Made by a program: the position numbers and the translations under genes. Shown piece by piece: positions 1 through 9,425 of a DNA stretch of 64,000 nucleotides. Within the stretch, counting starts at the first letter, position 1. Every line of letters begins with the position of its first letter. This DNA comes from Streptomyces sp. NBC_01341 (GTDB taxonomy: Bacteria; Actinomycetota; Actinomycetes; Streptomycetales; Streptomycetaceae): NCBI RefSeq assembly GCF_035946055.1, contig NZ_CP108364.1, positions 6,572,001 to 6,636,000 of the forward strand, given 5' to 3'. The notes under the pieces are model-generated. The model ran no database searches. It had not been told where the DNA came from and saw only the letters and a list, made by a program, of their open reading frames with translations.

Positions 1-317
1 GCCTCCAGGAATCTGCGGACCGGAAGGGCCCCGCCGGGCCTGCGGTTGCGCTGCCCCATCGTGAGCCGGTAGCGGACCCCGTTGAGCCGCGCGATCGCGG
101 AGTCGGCCGACAGGAACCAGGGCTTCCCGGCGCTCACCGCCGAGAGCGGCGCGCTGTCGATCTCCCGGCCGTTGCTCGTGAGCAGCGCAAGCCGCCCGTC
201 CTTGACGATCACTTGTCCCGCCCGGGTGAGCGACCGTGCCCACCGCTGGATCCTGACGTCGTTCGCGACGAACTCGGCTGTGTCGAACTCCGCAGCGCTG
301 AATTCCGTTTCGGCCAT
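1..317 (-). CDS. Conserved hypothetical protein, N-terminal part (runs off window)
   Basis: This is an open reading frame on the minus strand that starts with ATG at 317 and continues past the window edge; about 105 codons are visible. The start has a G-rich ribosome site (AAGGGGGGCG) about 8 bases upstream. The visible part begins MAETEFSAAEFDTAEF and has alternating charged and beta-prone stretches, with no signal peptide or membrane helix. I do not recognise the family. It is transcribed divergently from the PLP-enzyme gene, and the 217-bp gap must hold both promoters. Confidence 0.6.
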   Translation of the reverse strand, partial: MAETEFSAAEFDTAEFVANDVRIQRWARSLTRAGQVIVKDGRLALLTSNGREIDSAPLSAVSAGKPWFLSADSAIARLNGVRYRLTMGQRNRRPGGALPVRRFLE

Positions 318-534
318 GACGACTTCGCCCCCCTTGTACCGTCTTCTGCAAGTCTGCCCGGCCGCGGGCCTGCGCACCAGACCGCGACGAGGCCGGTTCC
401 GCGGTCCGGACCGCAGGGCTGCGGGGTGCGGGGCCAAGGGAGGGCTATGGGCGGTCAAAGTAAACGTTTGTGCAGGTGGGGGGCATATCGTGGGAGCTCC
501 GGAGCACCTCAGGTACGCGAAGGAGACCCCGCTG

Positions 535-1668
535 ATGGACACCAGTGAGCCGAGAACGGACGGTGGCGTCGTGGCGACCGTGGACACCGACCGCAGTGAC
601 CCCGACTACCGGGCCTGGCTCAAGGAAGCCGTACGCAAGGTCCAGGCCGACGCCAACCGTTCGGCGGACACCCACCTCCTGCGCTTCCCGCTGCCGGAGC
701 ACTGGAACATCGACCTCTACCTCAAGGACGAGTCGACTCACCCCACCGGCAGCCTCAAGCACCGGCTGGCCAGGTCGCTGTTCCTCTACGGGCTCTGCAA
801 CGGCTGGATCCGCAGGGGCAAGCCGGTCATCGAGGCGTCCAGCGGCTCGACCGCCGTCTCGGAGGCGTACTTCGCCAAGCTGATCGGCGTGCCGTTCGTC
901 GCGGTGATGCCGCGCACCACCAGCCCCGAGAAGTGCCGGCTGATCGAATTCCACGGCGGACAGTGCCACTTCGTCGACGACGCGCGCCGGCTCTACGAGG
1001 AATCGGCTGCCCTCGCCGCCGAGACCGGCGGGCACTACATGGACCAGTTCACCTACGCCGAGCGTGCCACCGACTGGCGGGGCAACAACAACATCGCCGA
1101 GTCCATCTACCAGCAGTTGCGGATGGAACGGTATCCGGAGCCCGCCTGGATCGTCGCCACCGCCGGGACCGGCGGCACGTCCGCGACCATCGGGCGCTAC
1201 GTCCGTTACATGCAGTACGACACACGCATCTGCGTGCCAGATCCGGAGAACTCCTGCTTCTTCGACGGCTGGACCCGGCACGACCAACTGGCGACGAGCG
1301 ACCGGGGTTCACGCATCGAGGGCATCGGCCGCCCCCGAATGGAACCGAGCTTCGTGCCCGGTGCCATCGACCGCATGATGAAGGTGCCCGACGCGGCGAG
1401 CGTCGCCGCCGTCCGGGTGCTGGAGCGCGCCATCGGGCGCAAGGCCGGGGGCTCGACGGGAACCGGGCTGTGGAGCGCGTTCAGGCTGGTGGCCGAGATG
1501 GTCGCGCGGGGCAGCACCGGCAGCGTCGTCACACTGTTCTGCGACCCGGGCGACCGCTACCTCGACAAGTACTACTCCGACTCCTGGCTCGGGGATCAGG
1601 ACATGGACATCCGCCCGTACACGGAGACGATCGACCATTTCCTGGCCACCGGCAGCTGGCCCGCCTGA
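535..1668 (+). CDS. PLP-dependent cysteine synthase-family enzyme, Cds1-like (cysteine desulfhydrase type)
   Basis: This is a 377-aa fold-type II PLP enzyme. The PLP lysine is K75 in PTGSLKHR, the counterpart of the PxSSxKDR motif of cysteine synthases. The substrate loop EASSGSTAVS and the Gly-rich phosphate cup TAGTGGTSATIG follow, with a second Gly/Thr loop (GGSTGTGLWSA) near the C-terminus. Length and motifs fit the Cds1 group, known in mycobacteria as an L-cysteine desulfhydrase releasing sulfide, pyruvate and ammonia. ATG 535 is chosen because AAGGAGA at 520-526 lies 8 bases upstream. The open frame extends much further 5' but has no ribosome site and overlaps the divergent gene. The exact substrate is inferred. 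Confidence 0.85.
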   Translation: MDTSEPRTDGGVVATVDTDRSDPDYRAWLKEAVRKVQADANRSADTHLLRFPLPEHWNIDLYLKDESTHPTGSLKHRLARSLFLYGLCNGWIRRGKPVIEASSGSTAVSEAYFAKLIGVPFVAVMPRTTSPEKCRLIEFHGGQCHFVDDARRLYEESAALAAETGGHYMDQFTYAERATDWRGNNNIAESIYQQLRMERYPEPAWIVATAGTGGTSATIGRYVRYMQYDTRICVPDPENSCFFDGWTRHDQLATSDRGSRIEGIGRPRMEPSFVPGAIDRMMKVPDAASVAAVRVLERAIGRKAGGSTGTGLWSAFRLVAEMVARGSTGSVVTLFCDPGDRYLDKYYSDSWLGDQDMDIRPYTETIDHFLATGSWPA

Positions 1669-1785
1669 CCGTCGGGCGCACAGGGCCCGGTCGCGTCCGC
1701 GCGTACCGGTCAGGGGGACAGCCCCGGGTCGCTCGACGCGTCCCGTGTGCCCCCGGGTGACGCCCGCGCCGTACCGCCGTACCGG

Positions 1786-2919
1786 TCATCCCGGGCCGGG
1801 GAGCCGCTGGACGGCGACGGCGGCCGCGTCGTCGCCCAGGTGGCCGCCCGCATACCGCAGCAGGTCCGCGCACAACCGCTCCAACAGGTGCTCCGGGCCG
1901 AGACCGGTCCACGAGGCCGCGCGCTCGGCGAGCGGATAGAAGCGCCCCGAGGCGTCCCGCGCCTCGGTGACTCCGTCGGTGTACAGCAGAAGCATGTCGC
2001 CGGGGCGGAAGGCGAACACGTCCTCCGTGGGGCGGGCCCCCGCCAGGGGCCCGACTCCGAGCGGAGGCCCCGGCTCCGTCGCGTGCAGCGCCCGCACCCG
2101 GCCCTGCCGCAGCAGCAGGGGCGGCGGGTGCCCGCAGCTGACGAGCCGCAGACCGTGACCCTCGTCGGAAACATCCAGCACGGCGGCTGTCACGAAGGAC
2201 TCGGCGATGTCGTGCTCCTCGGTCCGGTCGTCGTTCTCGTTCAGCGAGTCGATCCGGTGGGCCGCGACACCGGTCTCCAGGCGGGCGACCAGGTCGGGCA
2301 GGTGCTCCTCCTGGCGGGCCAGCGCCCGGAAGGCGCCCAGCACCCCCGCGGCGCCGCTGATCGCGTCGAGGCCCTTGCCGCGGACATCGCCGATGATCAG
2401 ACGCGTCCCCCGGTCCGTCCGGGCGGCGGCATAGAGATCGCCCCCGAGCTGGGCCCCCTCCTCGGCCGCCAGATAGACGGAGGCGAGGCGCAGCGGGCCG
2501 CTGTACAGGGGCAGAGGCCGCAGCACGCTGCGCTGAGCGGCTACGGCCACGGTCCGCAGCCGCACCATCTCCGCGGCACTGCGTACCCGCAGGTGGGCGA
2601 AGAACGTGACGATCGCCGAGATGAGGAACAGGGCGACGATCTGGTACATGTGATTCAGGTCGGTGATGCTGGACCGGCTGACGGCCACGATCGCCTGGGC
2701 CAGCACCGCTACCGCGCCGACGAAGGCCGTCGGGCGGGGACCGGCGAACGACGCGGTGAGCGCAGGTGCCGCCACGAGGAACGGCCCGAGATGCACCTCC
2801 GGCGGCACGTTGACATCGACCACGGTCACCACGGCGATCAGGACGAACGGCACCGCGACGAGTGCCCTGCTCGGCCGGTCGCCGTCCCGCAGGCCGTCGA
2901 TCCACTGCCACAAGCCCAT
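1786..2919 (-). CDS. Membrane-anchored PP2C/SpoIIE-type serine phosphatase
   Basis: This is a 377-aa protein. The first about 110 residues hold four or five hydrophobic segments, so it is membrane anchored. A short linker leads to a SpoIIE/PP2C catalytic domain (about residues 150-375). Metal-binding acidic motifs are present: GGDLYAAARTDRG, IGDVRGKGLDA, YTDGVTEARD and the terminal GDDAAAVAV. Such proteins dephosphorylate STAS anti-anti-sigma factors or act in related partner-switching pathways. No STAS or kinase gene is adjacent, so the partner is unknown. ATG 2919 is preceded by GAGG; an upstream in-frame GTG is possible. The SRPBCC gene lies upstream on the same strand, 113 bp away. Confidence 0.88.
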   Translation of the reverse strand: MGLWQWIDGLRDGDRPSRALVAVPFVLIAVVTVVDVNVPPEVHLGPFLVAAPALTASFAGPRPTAFVGAVAVLAQAIVAVSRSSITDLNHMYQIVALFLISAIVTFFAHLRVRSAAEMVRLRTVAVAAQRSVLRPLPLYSGPLRLASVYLAAEEGAQLGGDLYAAARTDRGTRLIIGDVRGKGLDAISGAAGVLGAFRALARQEEHLPDLVARLETGVAAHRIDSLNENDDRTEEHDIAESFVTAAVLDVSDEGHGLRLVSCGHPPPLLLRQGRVRALHATEPGPPLGVGPLAGARPTEDVFAFRPGDMLLLYTDGVTEARDASGRFYPLAERAASWTGLGPEHLLERLCADLLRYAGGHLGDDAAAVAVQRLPGPG

Positions 2920-3032
2920 GAGTCCGGAATACCTCACCGGCCCTCGCACCGCCCCTCGTGGGGAACCCCGAGTGTGCGGTACACCTGTGTCCCCGCTCCC
3001 GCCGTCGGCCGGCCCGCGGAGCCGGAGAGCGG

Positions 3033-3467
3033 TCAGTCGTCGAGCAGCATGCGAAGGGCCCGCCCGAAGACCCGTCGGCCGGCCCCGGCCAGCACGGGAT
3101 CCGCCCAGCGGGGCAGCAGCCGTACGCGCAGTTCCTCGACCCAGATCACATGTGAGCCCGAGCCTGTCGGATACACGTCGATCGAGGCCTGCCCACGCAC
3201 CAGGGAGCCCCGCTTCTCCAGCCGGCACAGGCCCGCGCGGCCGGACGCCGGAGGGGTCCACCGGACCACTTCCATCGGATCGTCGAAGCCCAGCGGACCC
3301 AGACCGGTGCGGGCGACGAAGACCGTACCCGGCCGCGTGCGCGGCCCCGTACGGACCGTGACCGAGGTGAACGGAACCGTGTCGCCGTGCCGCTCCCAGT
3401 CCGTCACCCGCCGCCACGCCTCGGCGGCGGGGAGGGGCGAGGAACGTTCGATACGGAATACGGCCAC
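3033..3467 (-). CDS. SRPBCC-family (START/Bet v1-like) protein
   Basis: This is a 144-aa protein that begins with the pattern typical of polyketide cyclase/SRPBCC folds: a short beta strand (MAVFRIERSSPLPA), then an AEAWRRVTDWERHGD helix, followed by antiparallel strands and a long C-terminal helix (ADPVLAGAGRRVFGRALRMLLDD). There is no signal peptide. The fold binds hydrophobic ligands in a cavity, but no substrate can be named. It lies between the DeoR regulator and the PP2C phosphatase, all on the minus strand, with a 68-bp gap after the DeoR gene, so read-through from that promoter is possible. Confidence 0.8.
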   Translation of the reverse strand: MAVFRIERSSPLPAAEAWRRVTDWERHGDTVPFTSVTVRTGPRTRPGTVFVARTGLGPLGFDDPMEVVRWTPPASGRAGLCRLEKRGSLVRGQASIDVYPTGSGSHVIWVEELRVRLLPRWADPVLAGAGRRVFGRALRMLLDD

Positions 3468-3535
3468 AGCCCGATCCTAGGACGTCCGGCGCCCGTGAGG
3501 CGGGGAGCGGAGGATCCTGGCCCGTCGTGGCGTAC

Positions 3536-4369
3536 CTACTCCCCGTCCGACGGCTCGCCCGCCACCACGAGCCCCGGAAGGTGCTCCTCGATCTCCTGGC
3601 GGAGGCCGTCCGGCAGGCCCGCGTCCGTGACGAACGCGTCCACCTCGTCGAGCGCCGCGAAGGAACTCAGCCCCACTGTGCCCCACTTGGTGTGGTCGGC
3701 CACGACCACGACCCGCCGGGCGGCCCGCACGAAGCGCCGGTTCGTCTCGGCCTCCGCGAGGTTCGGCGTGGAGAGACCCGCCTCGACGGAGATCCCGTGC
3801 ACGCCCAGGAACAGGACGTCGAAGTGCAGAGAGCCGATCGCACGGTCCGCGACCGGACCGACCAGCGAGTCCGAGGGCGTACGCACCCCACCGGTCAGCA
3901 CCACCGTGGCCGCACCGGCCCGCGCGCCCCCCGCCGCCGTCGGCCGCTGCGCGCTGTGGAACACATCGGCGACCCGGACCGAGTTCGTCACGACGGTCAG
4001 GCCAGGTACGTCCACGAGATGCGCGGCCAGGGCGAACGTGGTCGTACCGCCGGAGAGTGCGATCGCGCTGCCGGGCGCGGCCATGGCGGCGGCAGTGCGC
4101 GCGATGTCCTCCTTGGCGCTGAGCTCCAGCGTCGACTTCGCCTCGAAACCGGGCTCGTGCGTGCTCGCCTCGACGACCGGCACAGCGCCGCCGTGCACCT
4201 TTTCGATGACCCCCTGACGCGCCAGCGCGTCCAGGTCCCGGCGGATGGTCATGTCGGAGACGCTCAGTTTGCGGGTCAGCTCGTTGACCCGGACCCCGCC
4301 GCGCCTGCGCACGTCGTCGAGGATGAGCGCACGCCGCTGCTCCGCGAGCAGGTTCTGATTCTCGCTCAA
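3536..4369 (-). CDS. DeoR/GlpR-family transcriptional regulator
   Basis: This is a 277-aa protein. An N-terminal DeoR winged helix-turn-helix (about residues 8-60; LAEQRRALILDDVRRRGG, then LSVSDMTIRRDLDAL) is followed by VEKVHGGAV-type linkage (here IEKVHGGAV) and a DeoR C-terminal sugar-phosphate sensor domain (LSGGTTTFALAAHL, TNSVRVADVF, ADHTKWGTVGLSSF). Such regulators repress carbohydrate genes and are relieved by phosphorylated sugars. I chose TTG 4369 (giving (M)SENQNLLAEQRR) because conserved homology starts there and GGAAGGG lies upstream. An ATG at 4495 would add 42 poorly conserved residues. No sugar operon is adjacent, so its targets are not evident. Confidence 0.87.
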   Translation of the reverse strand: MSENQNLLAEQRRALILDDVRRRGGVRVNELTRKLSVSDMTIRRDLDALARQGVIEKVHGGAVPVVEASTHEPGFEAKSTLELSAKEDIARTAAAMAAPGSAIALSGGTTTFALAAHLVDVPGLTVVTNSVRVADVFHSAQRPTAAGGARAGAATVVLTGGVRTPSDSLVGPVADRAIGSLHFDVLFLGVHGISVEAGLSTPNLAEAETNRRFVRAARRVVVVADHTKWGTVGLSSFAALDEVDAFVTDAGLPDGLRQEIEEHLPGLVVAGEPSDGE

Positions 4370-4521
4370 CGCCGGGCCCGGCCCTTCCGTCTGTCCACAC
4401 GGTCCGGCAGCGGCCTGCGGGACGCCCTCATCCTGCCACGCACCCCTGCGGGGTGGGGCACTGGGGAGATTCGGTGAGAGCGGTGCGGTGGGCACCGCAC
4501 ATCCGGGATGGTGGTGACTGC

Positions 4522-7011
4522 GTGTCAGGGCCCAGCCGCCCTTCCCCCTCCCGTCGCCATGAGGCGCCCGGATCCAGAGAGCGAGTCACGGAATTGCCCC
4601 CTGCCCCCCAGGCCGCCCCGAGCGGCGCCGCACTGGAACTGCTCGTCCACGGTGTCGGCGGGGCCACCCCGCAGGAGATGCTGGGCGACCCGCGCACGAC
4701 CCGGATCACCGGTGACGCCACGGCGGCCATCTACCGGCGCACCGAGGACGTCGCCGCCGAGCAGCACCCCGAACGCCACCGGGAAGGCCCCGTCGCCGAG
4801 GCCTACTGCTGGTCCAACCTCACGTCCGGCAACGGTTCCCGGGCCCTGTGGCTGCTGCTCCTCCCGTTCATGGTGGTCAACCTCGCCCACTGGATGCGTC
4901 CCTCCTCGCAGGGGAGCCCCCGGACGGTCCGGCTGTACGGGCTCGTCGTGCGCCTGATCGCGCTCAGCCTCACCGTGCTGCTGACCGCCGCGGCCTGCGA
5001 GGTCGCCCTCGACCTGGTGGCCTGGCAGTGCGCGGGGACGCCCGGATGCTCGGGGCAGCGGTCCTGGCTCGGGTTCCTGTCCACCCGGCGGGACGGATGG
5101 TTCTCCCAGCCCGGCCGCAGGCTGGCCGTCGCCGCGGCCGTGCCCACGGCCCTGGTCGGCCTGCTCTGGTACCTGTCCAACCGCACCTGGAGTGCCTACG
5201 AATCACAGCGCCCGCTCCTCCCGGACGAGTCCGGCCGCACCGGCACACCCGCCGACGAGGACACGGACGAGCACGGGACCGAGGACACCGGGGAGGCATC
5301 CCGCCCCGGCGTCCCCCCGGTGCGCCCGGCTCTCGGCCGGCCCGGCTTCTGGTACGGCCGCCGCCTCGTGGCCCGGCTCCGCGCCGCTCACACCGCGGCC
5401 GGGTTCCTCACGGTCGCGGCGAGCGTCGGAGTGGCCGCCGCCCGGCACGACCGCGACGCCGGCAGCCCCGTGCCCGGGGCGATCGGGGTGCTGTTCCAGA
5501 CCGGTCTCGCCCTGTGCGGGCTGATCGTGGTCGCCGTGGTCTGCCACCGGGGCCGCAGCGAGCGGCGCCTCGACAACCGTCTGGACCGGGCGCTCACCAC
5601 CTTCCTGCCCGGCACCGCGCTGGCCCTGCTGGCGGCCGGGGTGGTCTACGCCGGCTGGTCGCGCCCCGAGTGGGTGTCCTCCGGCACGCTTCCCGGGGAG
5701 TGGGCCTTCCGTGCCCTCACTCTCGGCCAGGGTCTGCTCGTCGTCGTACTCGCGGCGGTGGCCCTGCGGCTCCACCGGCGCAGGCCCGAGCCGCGCACCA
5801 CGCTGCGTGGCCTGGGCGGGCCGGCCGTCGCCATGCTGGCCTGCGCACTCGGTGGTGTGATGACCGGCGGGGTCTCCCAGCGCGTGGCCGACTGGCTCGA
5901 CGGCCCCGGCACCCCGGGCATGGGCGCGGGCTCGGCGATAGTGGGTCCGCCCGTGCTCCTCAGCTGGCAGGCGTCGGTCATCCCGGTCCTCCTGCTGCTC
6001 CTGCTCGTCCCTCTCACCTGGCTTGCCGTCCGCACCCTGCGGCACGCCCGTCGGATGGGCCCCGGAATCGAGGCAGAGTACGGCGAGCCGTGCCCCGACC
6101 CGGGCAGGACCCGGCGGATCGCGCGGATCAGGGCGACGGCAGCCCTCACGGACTCGGCGCCGGGGATCCTGGGGCTGCTCTCCGGGGCCACGCTGCTGCT
6201 GGGTGTCGGAGCGGTGGCCGGTTCCTGGCTGACGGGCCGGGTTCCCGGCCTGGCCATGGACGACGCGGGTCCCTTCCTCGAATCGATGGCCGAAGCCGCC
6301 CAGGCCACCGGATCCTGGCTGATCGGCTTCGGCGCCATACTGTTCGTCACCTGGGGCCGCCGCGCGTACCGCGACGTCTCGGCCCGCCGAAGCATCGGCG
6401 TCCTCTGGGACGTCGGCACCTTCTGGCCCCGTGCCGCGCACCCCTTCGCACCGCCCTGCTACGCCGAGCGTGCCGTCCCGGACCTCTCGTCCCGGATGTG
6501 CGCGTGGACCGGCCGCACCCGCGGCAGGCTCGTCATCTCGGGCCACTCGCAGGGCAGTGTCCTGGCCGCCGCGGCGGTGTGGCAGCTTCCCGACACGGCC
6601 AGGCGCCGGGTCGCGCTGCTGACCTACGGCTCACCGATCGAGCGCTTGTACGGACGCTGGTTCCCGGCCTACTTCGGTCGCGCCCCCCTGGAAGGGCTGC
6701 ACGGCTCCGTGCACTGCTGGCGCAACCTGTGGCGTGCCACGGACCCGATCGGCGGCCCGGTAGGCATCGACGAGGGGCAGGGCCACGAGGTGGACCTGGG
6801 CCCGCTGAAGGACCCGCTGGTCTACGGCCGTACGCCCGAACACCCGCTTCCCGAACCGATCCTGGGGCACTCGGACTACCAGGCCGACCCGGTGTTCGCC
6901 GTGGAGCGGGCGGCACTCCTGGAACGGCTGGGGCCCGTGGTGCCCCAGCAGACGGGGGCCCGGGAGGCCGGCGCGGAGGCTCAGGGCAGCTCGGGCAGGT
7001 CCTCGGGGTAG
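4522..7011 (+). CDS. Large multi-pass membrane protein with alpha/beta-hydrolase (lipase-like) domain
   Basis: About 829 aa. The N-terminus carries a short hydrolase-like strand (LELLVHGVGGATPQEMLGD). Hydrophobic segments follow: two near residues 110-165, then about six to eight between 270 and 620. The C-terminal cytosolic part contains the nucleophile elbow GHSQGS (ISGHSQGSVLAAAAVW), so a serine-hydrolase fold is split around or appended to a membrane domain. No substrate is known to me. The start is uncertain: GTG 4522 is used, with GGTGGTGA upstream; other in-frame codons between 4453 and 4600 are possible. The stop codon lies inside the 3' end of the convergent beta-helix/AAA gene. Confidence 0.75.
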   Translation: MSGPSRPSPSRRHEAPGSRERVTELPPAPQAAPSGAALELLVHGVGGATPQEMLGDPRTTRITGDATAAIYRRTEDVAAEQHPERHREGPVAEAYCWSNLTSGNGSRALWLLLLPFMVVNLAHWMRPSSQGSPRTVRLYGLVVRLIALSLTVLLTAAACEVALDLVAWQCAGTPGCSGQRSWLGFLSTRRDGWFSQPGRRLAVAAAVPTALVGLLWYLSNRTWSAYESQRPLLPDESGRTGTPADEDTDEHGTEDTGEASRPGVPPVRPALGRPGFWYGRRLVARLRAAHTAAGFLTVAASVGVAAARHDRDAGSPVPGAIGVLFQTGLALCGLIVVAVVCHRGRSERRLDNRLDRALTTFLPGTALALLAAGVVYAGWSRPEWVSSGTLPGEWAFRALTLGQGLLVVVLAAVALRLHRRRPEPRTTLRGLGGPAVAMLACALGGVMTGGVSQRVADWLDGPGTPGMGAGSAIVGPPVLLSWQASVIPVLLLLLLVPLTWLAVRTLRHARRMGPGIEAEYGEPCPDPGRTRRIARIRATAALTDSAPGILGLLSGATLLLGVGAVAGSWLTGRVPGLAMDDAGPFLESMAEAAQATGSWLIGFGAILFVTWGRRAYRDVSARRSIGVLWDVGTFWPRAAHPFAPPCYAERAVPDLSSRMCAWTGRTRGRLVISGHSQGSVLAAAAVWQLPDTARRRVALLTYGSPIERLYGRWFPAYFGRAPLEGLHGSVHCWRNLWRATDPIGGPVGIDEGQGHEVDLGPLKDPLVYGRTPEHPLPEPILGHSDYQADPVFAVERAALLERLGPVVPQQTGAREAGAEAQGSSGRSSG

Positions 7012-9425
7012 AGCATGGTCAGGTCGTCGGTGCTGGGCTCCGCGAGCTGGGCGACCCGGCCCGCATGCCGTTCGACCATTGACTCGAAGGTCTGACGGGC
7101 CGTGCGCCCGTTGCCGAAGGCCGGCCCCTTGGGAAGCGCCGTGAAGTACTTGAGCAGCGCTTCCCCCGTGCCGTCCGCCAGGGTGTACTCCTGCTCCTCG
7201 GACTGCTGCCCGACGATCCGCAGCAGTTCCTCGGGCAGGTAGTCGCTGAAGGTGATGGTCCGTGAGAAGCGCGACGCCACACCGGGGTTGACGGTGAGGA
7301 ATCGCTCCATCTCGTGGGTGTAACCGGCCACGATCACCACCACCGCGTCGCGGTGGTCCTCCATCAGCTTCACCAGGGTGTCGATGGCCTCCCGCCCGAA
7401 GTCGCGGCCCGAGTCCTCGGGTGACAGGGCGTACGCCTCGTCCACGAAGAGGACGCCGCCGCGCGCCCGGTCGAACGCCTCCTGCGTGCGGATGGCCGTG
7501 GAGCCGATGTGCTCCCCGACCAGGTCGACGCGTGACACCTCCACCAGATGACCGTGCTCCAGGACCCCGAGCGAGGCCAGGATCTCGCCGTAGAGCCGCG
7601 CCACCGTGGTCTTGCCCGTTCCCGGGGAGCCGGTGAAGACCAGGTGCCGGCGCACCGAGGCAGCCTTCAGGCCGGCCAGCCGGCGGCGGCGGCCCACCTC
7701 GATCATGTCCGTCAGGGCCCGCACCTCCCGCTTCACGCTGTCCAGGCCCACCAGCGCGTCGAGTTCGCCGAGGACGGCGCCGGAGTCGCGCACCGGTCCG
7801 GCGGACAGGGCCGGGGCGGGAACGGCTTCAGGCTCGGTGGCCCGCTGCCCGGGCATCGCACCGAGCAGCCCCGGTGTCGTACGGGTCGCCGTCAGCACGG
7901 CGAGGACCGGGGGAGCGGTGGTGGGGCGCACACCGCTCTCGTCGCTGGTGCAGTCCTGAGCGACCGGGCCGCCGGCGTGGCCGTCCCCGTGGGCCGAGGG
8001 CTCGGGGAACTCGTAACCGCCACGCGCACACCGTTCGGTGCGGCAGCGCGTCAGGGTCGAGCGGCAGCCGTCCATGACATGGAAGCCGTAGCCCTCGCTG
8101 CCCGTGACCCGGCAGCTGTCGAAGGTGCCCCGGCCCTCCGCGGACACGTAGAAGCCGGCCTCGGCGGGCGAGGTGACCGTGCACCGCTCGATCGTCGGGT
8201 CCGCGCCCTTGGTGACGATGACACCGGTCTGAGCCGCGTCGATGGTGCAGTTGTTCAGGGTGCCGCCACTGCCGTGATCCCGGAACCACGCTCCGGTGGA
8301 CGCCTCGCGGATGCGGCAGTCGTCGAGCTGCGCGGTCGCTCCGTCGCTCACCGAGACGGCCGTGTTGCGGATCTGGGACAGGTCGCTGTCCACGACATCG
8401 GCGCGCGAGCCGCGGTCCAGGACGAAGAGGGCGTCGGGCACGTCGTGGACGCGGCACGAGTCGAGTATGACCGTCGCCCCGTCGCTCACCCAGACCGCCG
8501 GATAGTCGCCCGTGCTGTCGTGGATCTCGCACTGATTGGCGTCGACACGGGTTCCGGGGTCCCACACGGAGAGACCGTTGCGGCCGAACCTGCGCACCGT
8601 GGAGCGCGTCAGGGTCAGCACCGAACGGGAGCGCAGATCCACCGCGTTCTCGGGGATGTCGTGGATGTCGCAGTCGGCGAGCGTGAGGACCGCGTCGGTG
8701 TCCAGCGTGACGCCGTCGGCCGACGTGCGGTGCACGGTGCATTCCGTCAGGTGCGCGGTTCCGCGCGAGGTGACCTGCACCCCGCTGCCCTTGATCTCGT
8801 AGACCTCGCAGCCCACCGCCTCCAGAGCGCTGCCCTCCCCTGTCACGCTCAGTCCCGCGCCGCTGGAGTGGTGCACGCGGCAGCGCTCGAGCCGTGGATG
8901 GGCGCCGTCGCGCACCGACACGCCCGACTGCCCCGCCGAGACGATCTCGCACTCCTCGAACACCCCTCCGGCGCCGTCGAGTACGGCGATGCCCACGCCG
9001 GCCGGGTTGTCGACGGTGCAGCGCCGGACCGTGGGCCTGGCCGCCCCTCGCACCTCCAGGCCGGCGGCCGACCTGGTCACGATGCGCAGATCGGACAGTT
9101 CGGGCGTACCTTCCTCCACGAGCAGCGCGGGGGCCGCCGAGTCCTGGCCCTCCACGTGCAGATCCTGGATGACGGCGGACGCGCGGACGGTGAGGGGGAC
9201 ACCGTCCGCAGGAGCGATGCGCACGGAACCGACGGACCCCTCGGGGCCGCGCAGGGTCACCGCGCGGGAGACGACGAGGTTCTCCCGGTAGGTTCCGGGA
9301 GCGACGGTGAGGACGTCACCGTCCGCTGCGGCCTCCAGGGCGGCGTTGAGGGAAGCGTATTCGCCCGTGCGGCGGCGCCATCGCGATGTGCCGGTGTGCG
9401 TCACCTGGACCGTGCCCTGTGCCAT
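6981..9425 (-). CDS. Right-handed beta-helix repeat protein fused to CbxX/SpoVK-type AAA+ ATPase
   Basis: This is an 814-aa two-part protein. Residues about 20-460 form some 16 coils of roughly 23 residues with recurring patterns such as LxxCxIHD, GAxxxLxxCRV and GVxVxxGA, typical of pectate-lyase-like beta-helices. An Ala/Pro-rich linker leads to a AAA+ domain of the CbxX/CfqX-SpoVK-EccA type, with Walker A GSPGTGKTT (K605), Walker B VLFVDEAYAL and sensor region VVIVAGYTHEM. The helix probably recognises a ligand or partner and the ATPase remodels it. EccA relatives act in type VII secretion, but no esx genes are in the window. ATG 9425 has GGTGGGGGC upstream. Confidence 0.87.
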   Translation of the reverse strand: MAQGTVQVTHTGTSRWRRRTGEYASLNAALEAAADGDVLTVAPGTYRENLVVSRAVTLRGPEGSVGSVRIAPADGVPLTVRASAVIQDLHVEGQDSAAPALLVEEGTPELSDLRIVTRSAAGLEVRGAARPTVRRCTVDNPAGVGIAVLDGAGGVFEECEIVSAGQSGVSVRDGAHPRLERCRVHHSSGAGLSVTGEGSALEAVGCEVYEIKGSGVQVTSRGTAHLTECTVHRTSADGVTLDTDAVLTLADCDIHDIPENAVDLRSRSVLTLTRSTVRRFGRNGLSVWDPGTRVDANQCEIHDSTGDYPAVWVSDGATVILDSCRVHDVPDALFVLDRGSRADVVDSDLSQIRNTAVSVSDGATAQLDDCRIREASTGAWFRDHGSGGTLNNCTIDAAQTGVIVTKGADPTIERCTVTSPAEAGFYVSAEGRGTFDSCRVTGSEGYGFHVMDGCRSTLTRCRTERCARGGYEFPEPSAHGDGHAGGPVAQDCTSDESGVRPTTAPPVLAVLTATRTTPGLLGAMPGQRATEPEAVPAPALSAGPVRDSGAVLGELDALVGLDSVKREVRALTDMIEVGRRRRLAGLKAASVRRHLVFTGSPGTGKTTVARLYGEILASLGVLEHGHLVEVSRVDLVGEHIGSTAIRTQEAFDRARGGVLFVDEAYALSPEDSGRDFGREAIDTLVKLMEDHRDAVVVIVAGYTHEMERFLTVNPGVASRFSRTITFSDYLPEELLRIVGQQSEEQEYTLADGTGEALLKYFTALPKGPAFGNGRTARQTFESMVERHAGRVAQLAEPSTDDLTMLYPEDLPELP

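Noticed and set aside
82..534. Long in-frame 5' extension of the Cds1-like gene
   Set aside because: The extension covers the divergent gene and promoter region, has no ribosome site and its translated sequence is not protein-like. ATG 535 has AAGGAGA at the right distance.
1529..2911. 460-aa frame antisense or out of frame to the PP2C gene
   Set aside because: It is rich in Arg, Gly and Pro with no domain and overlaps the true PP2C frame. Such frames arise from high GC alone.
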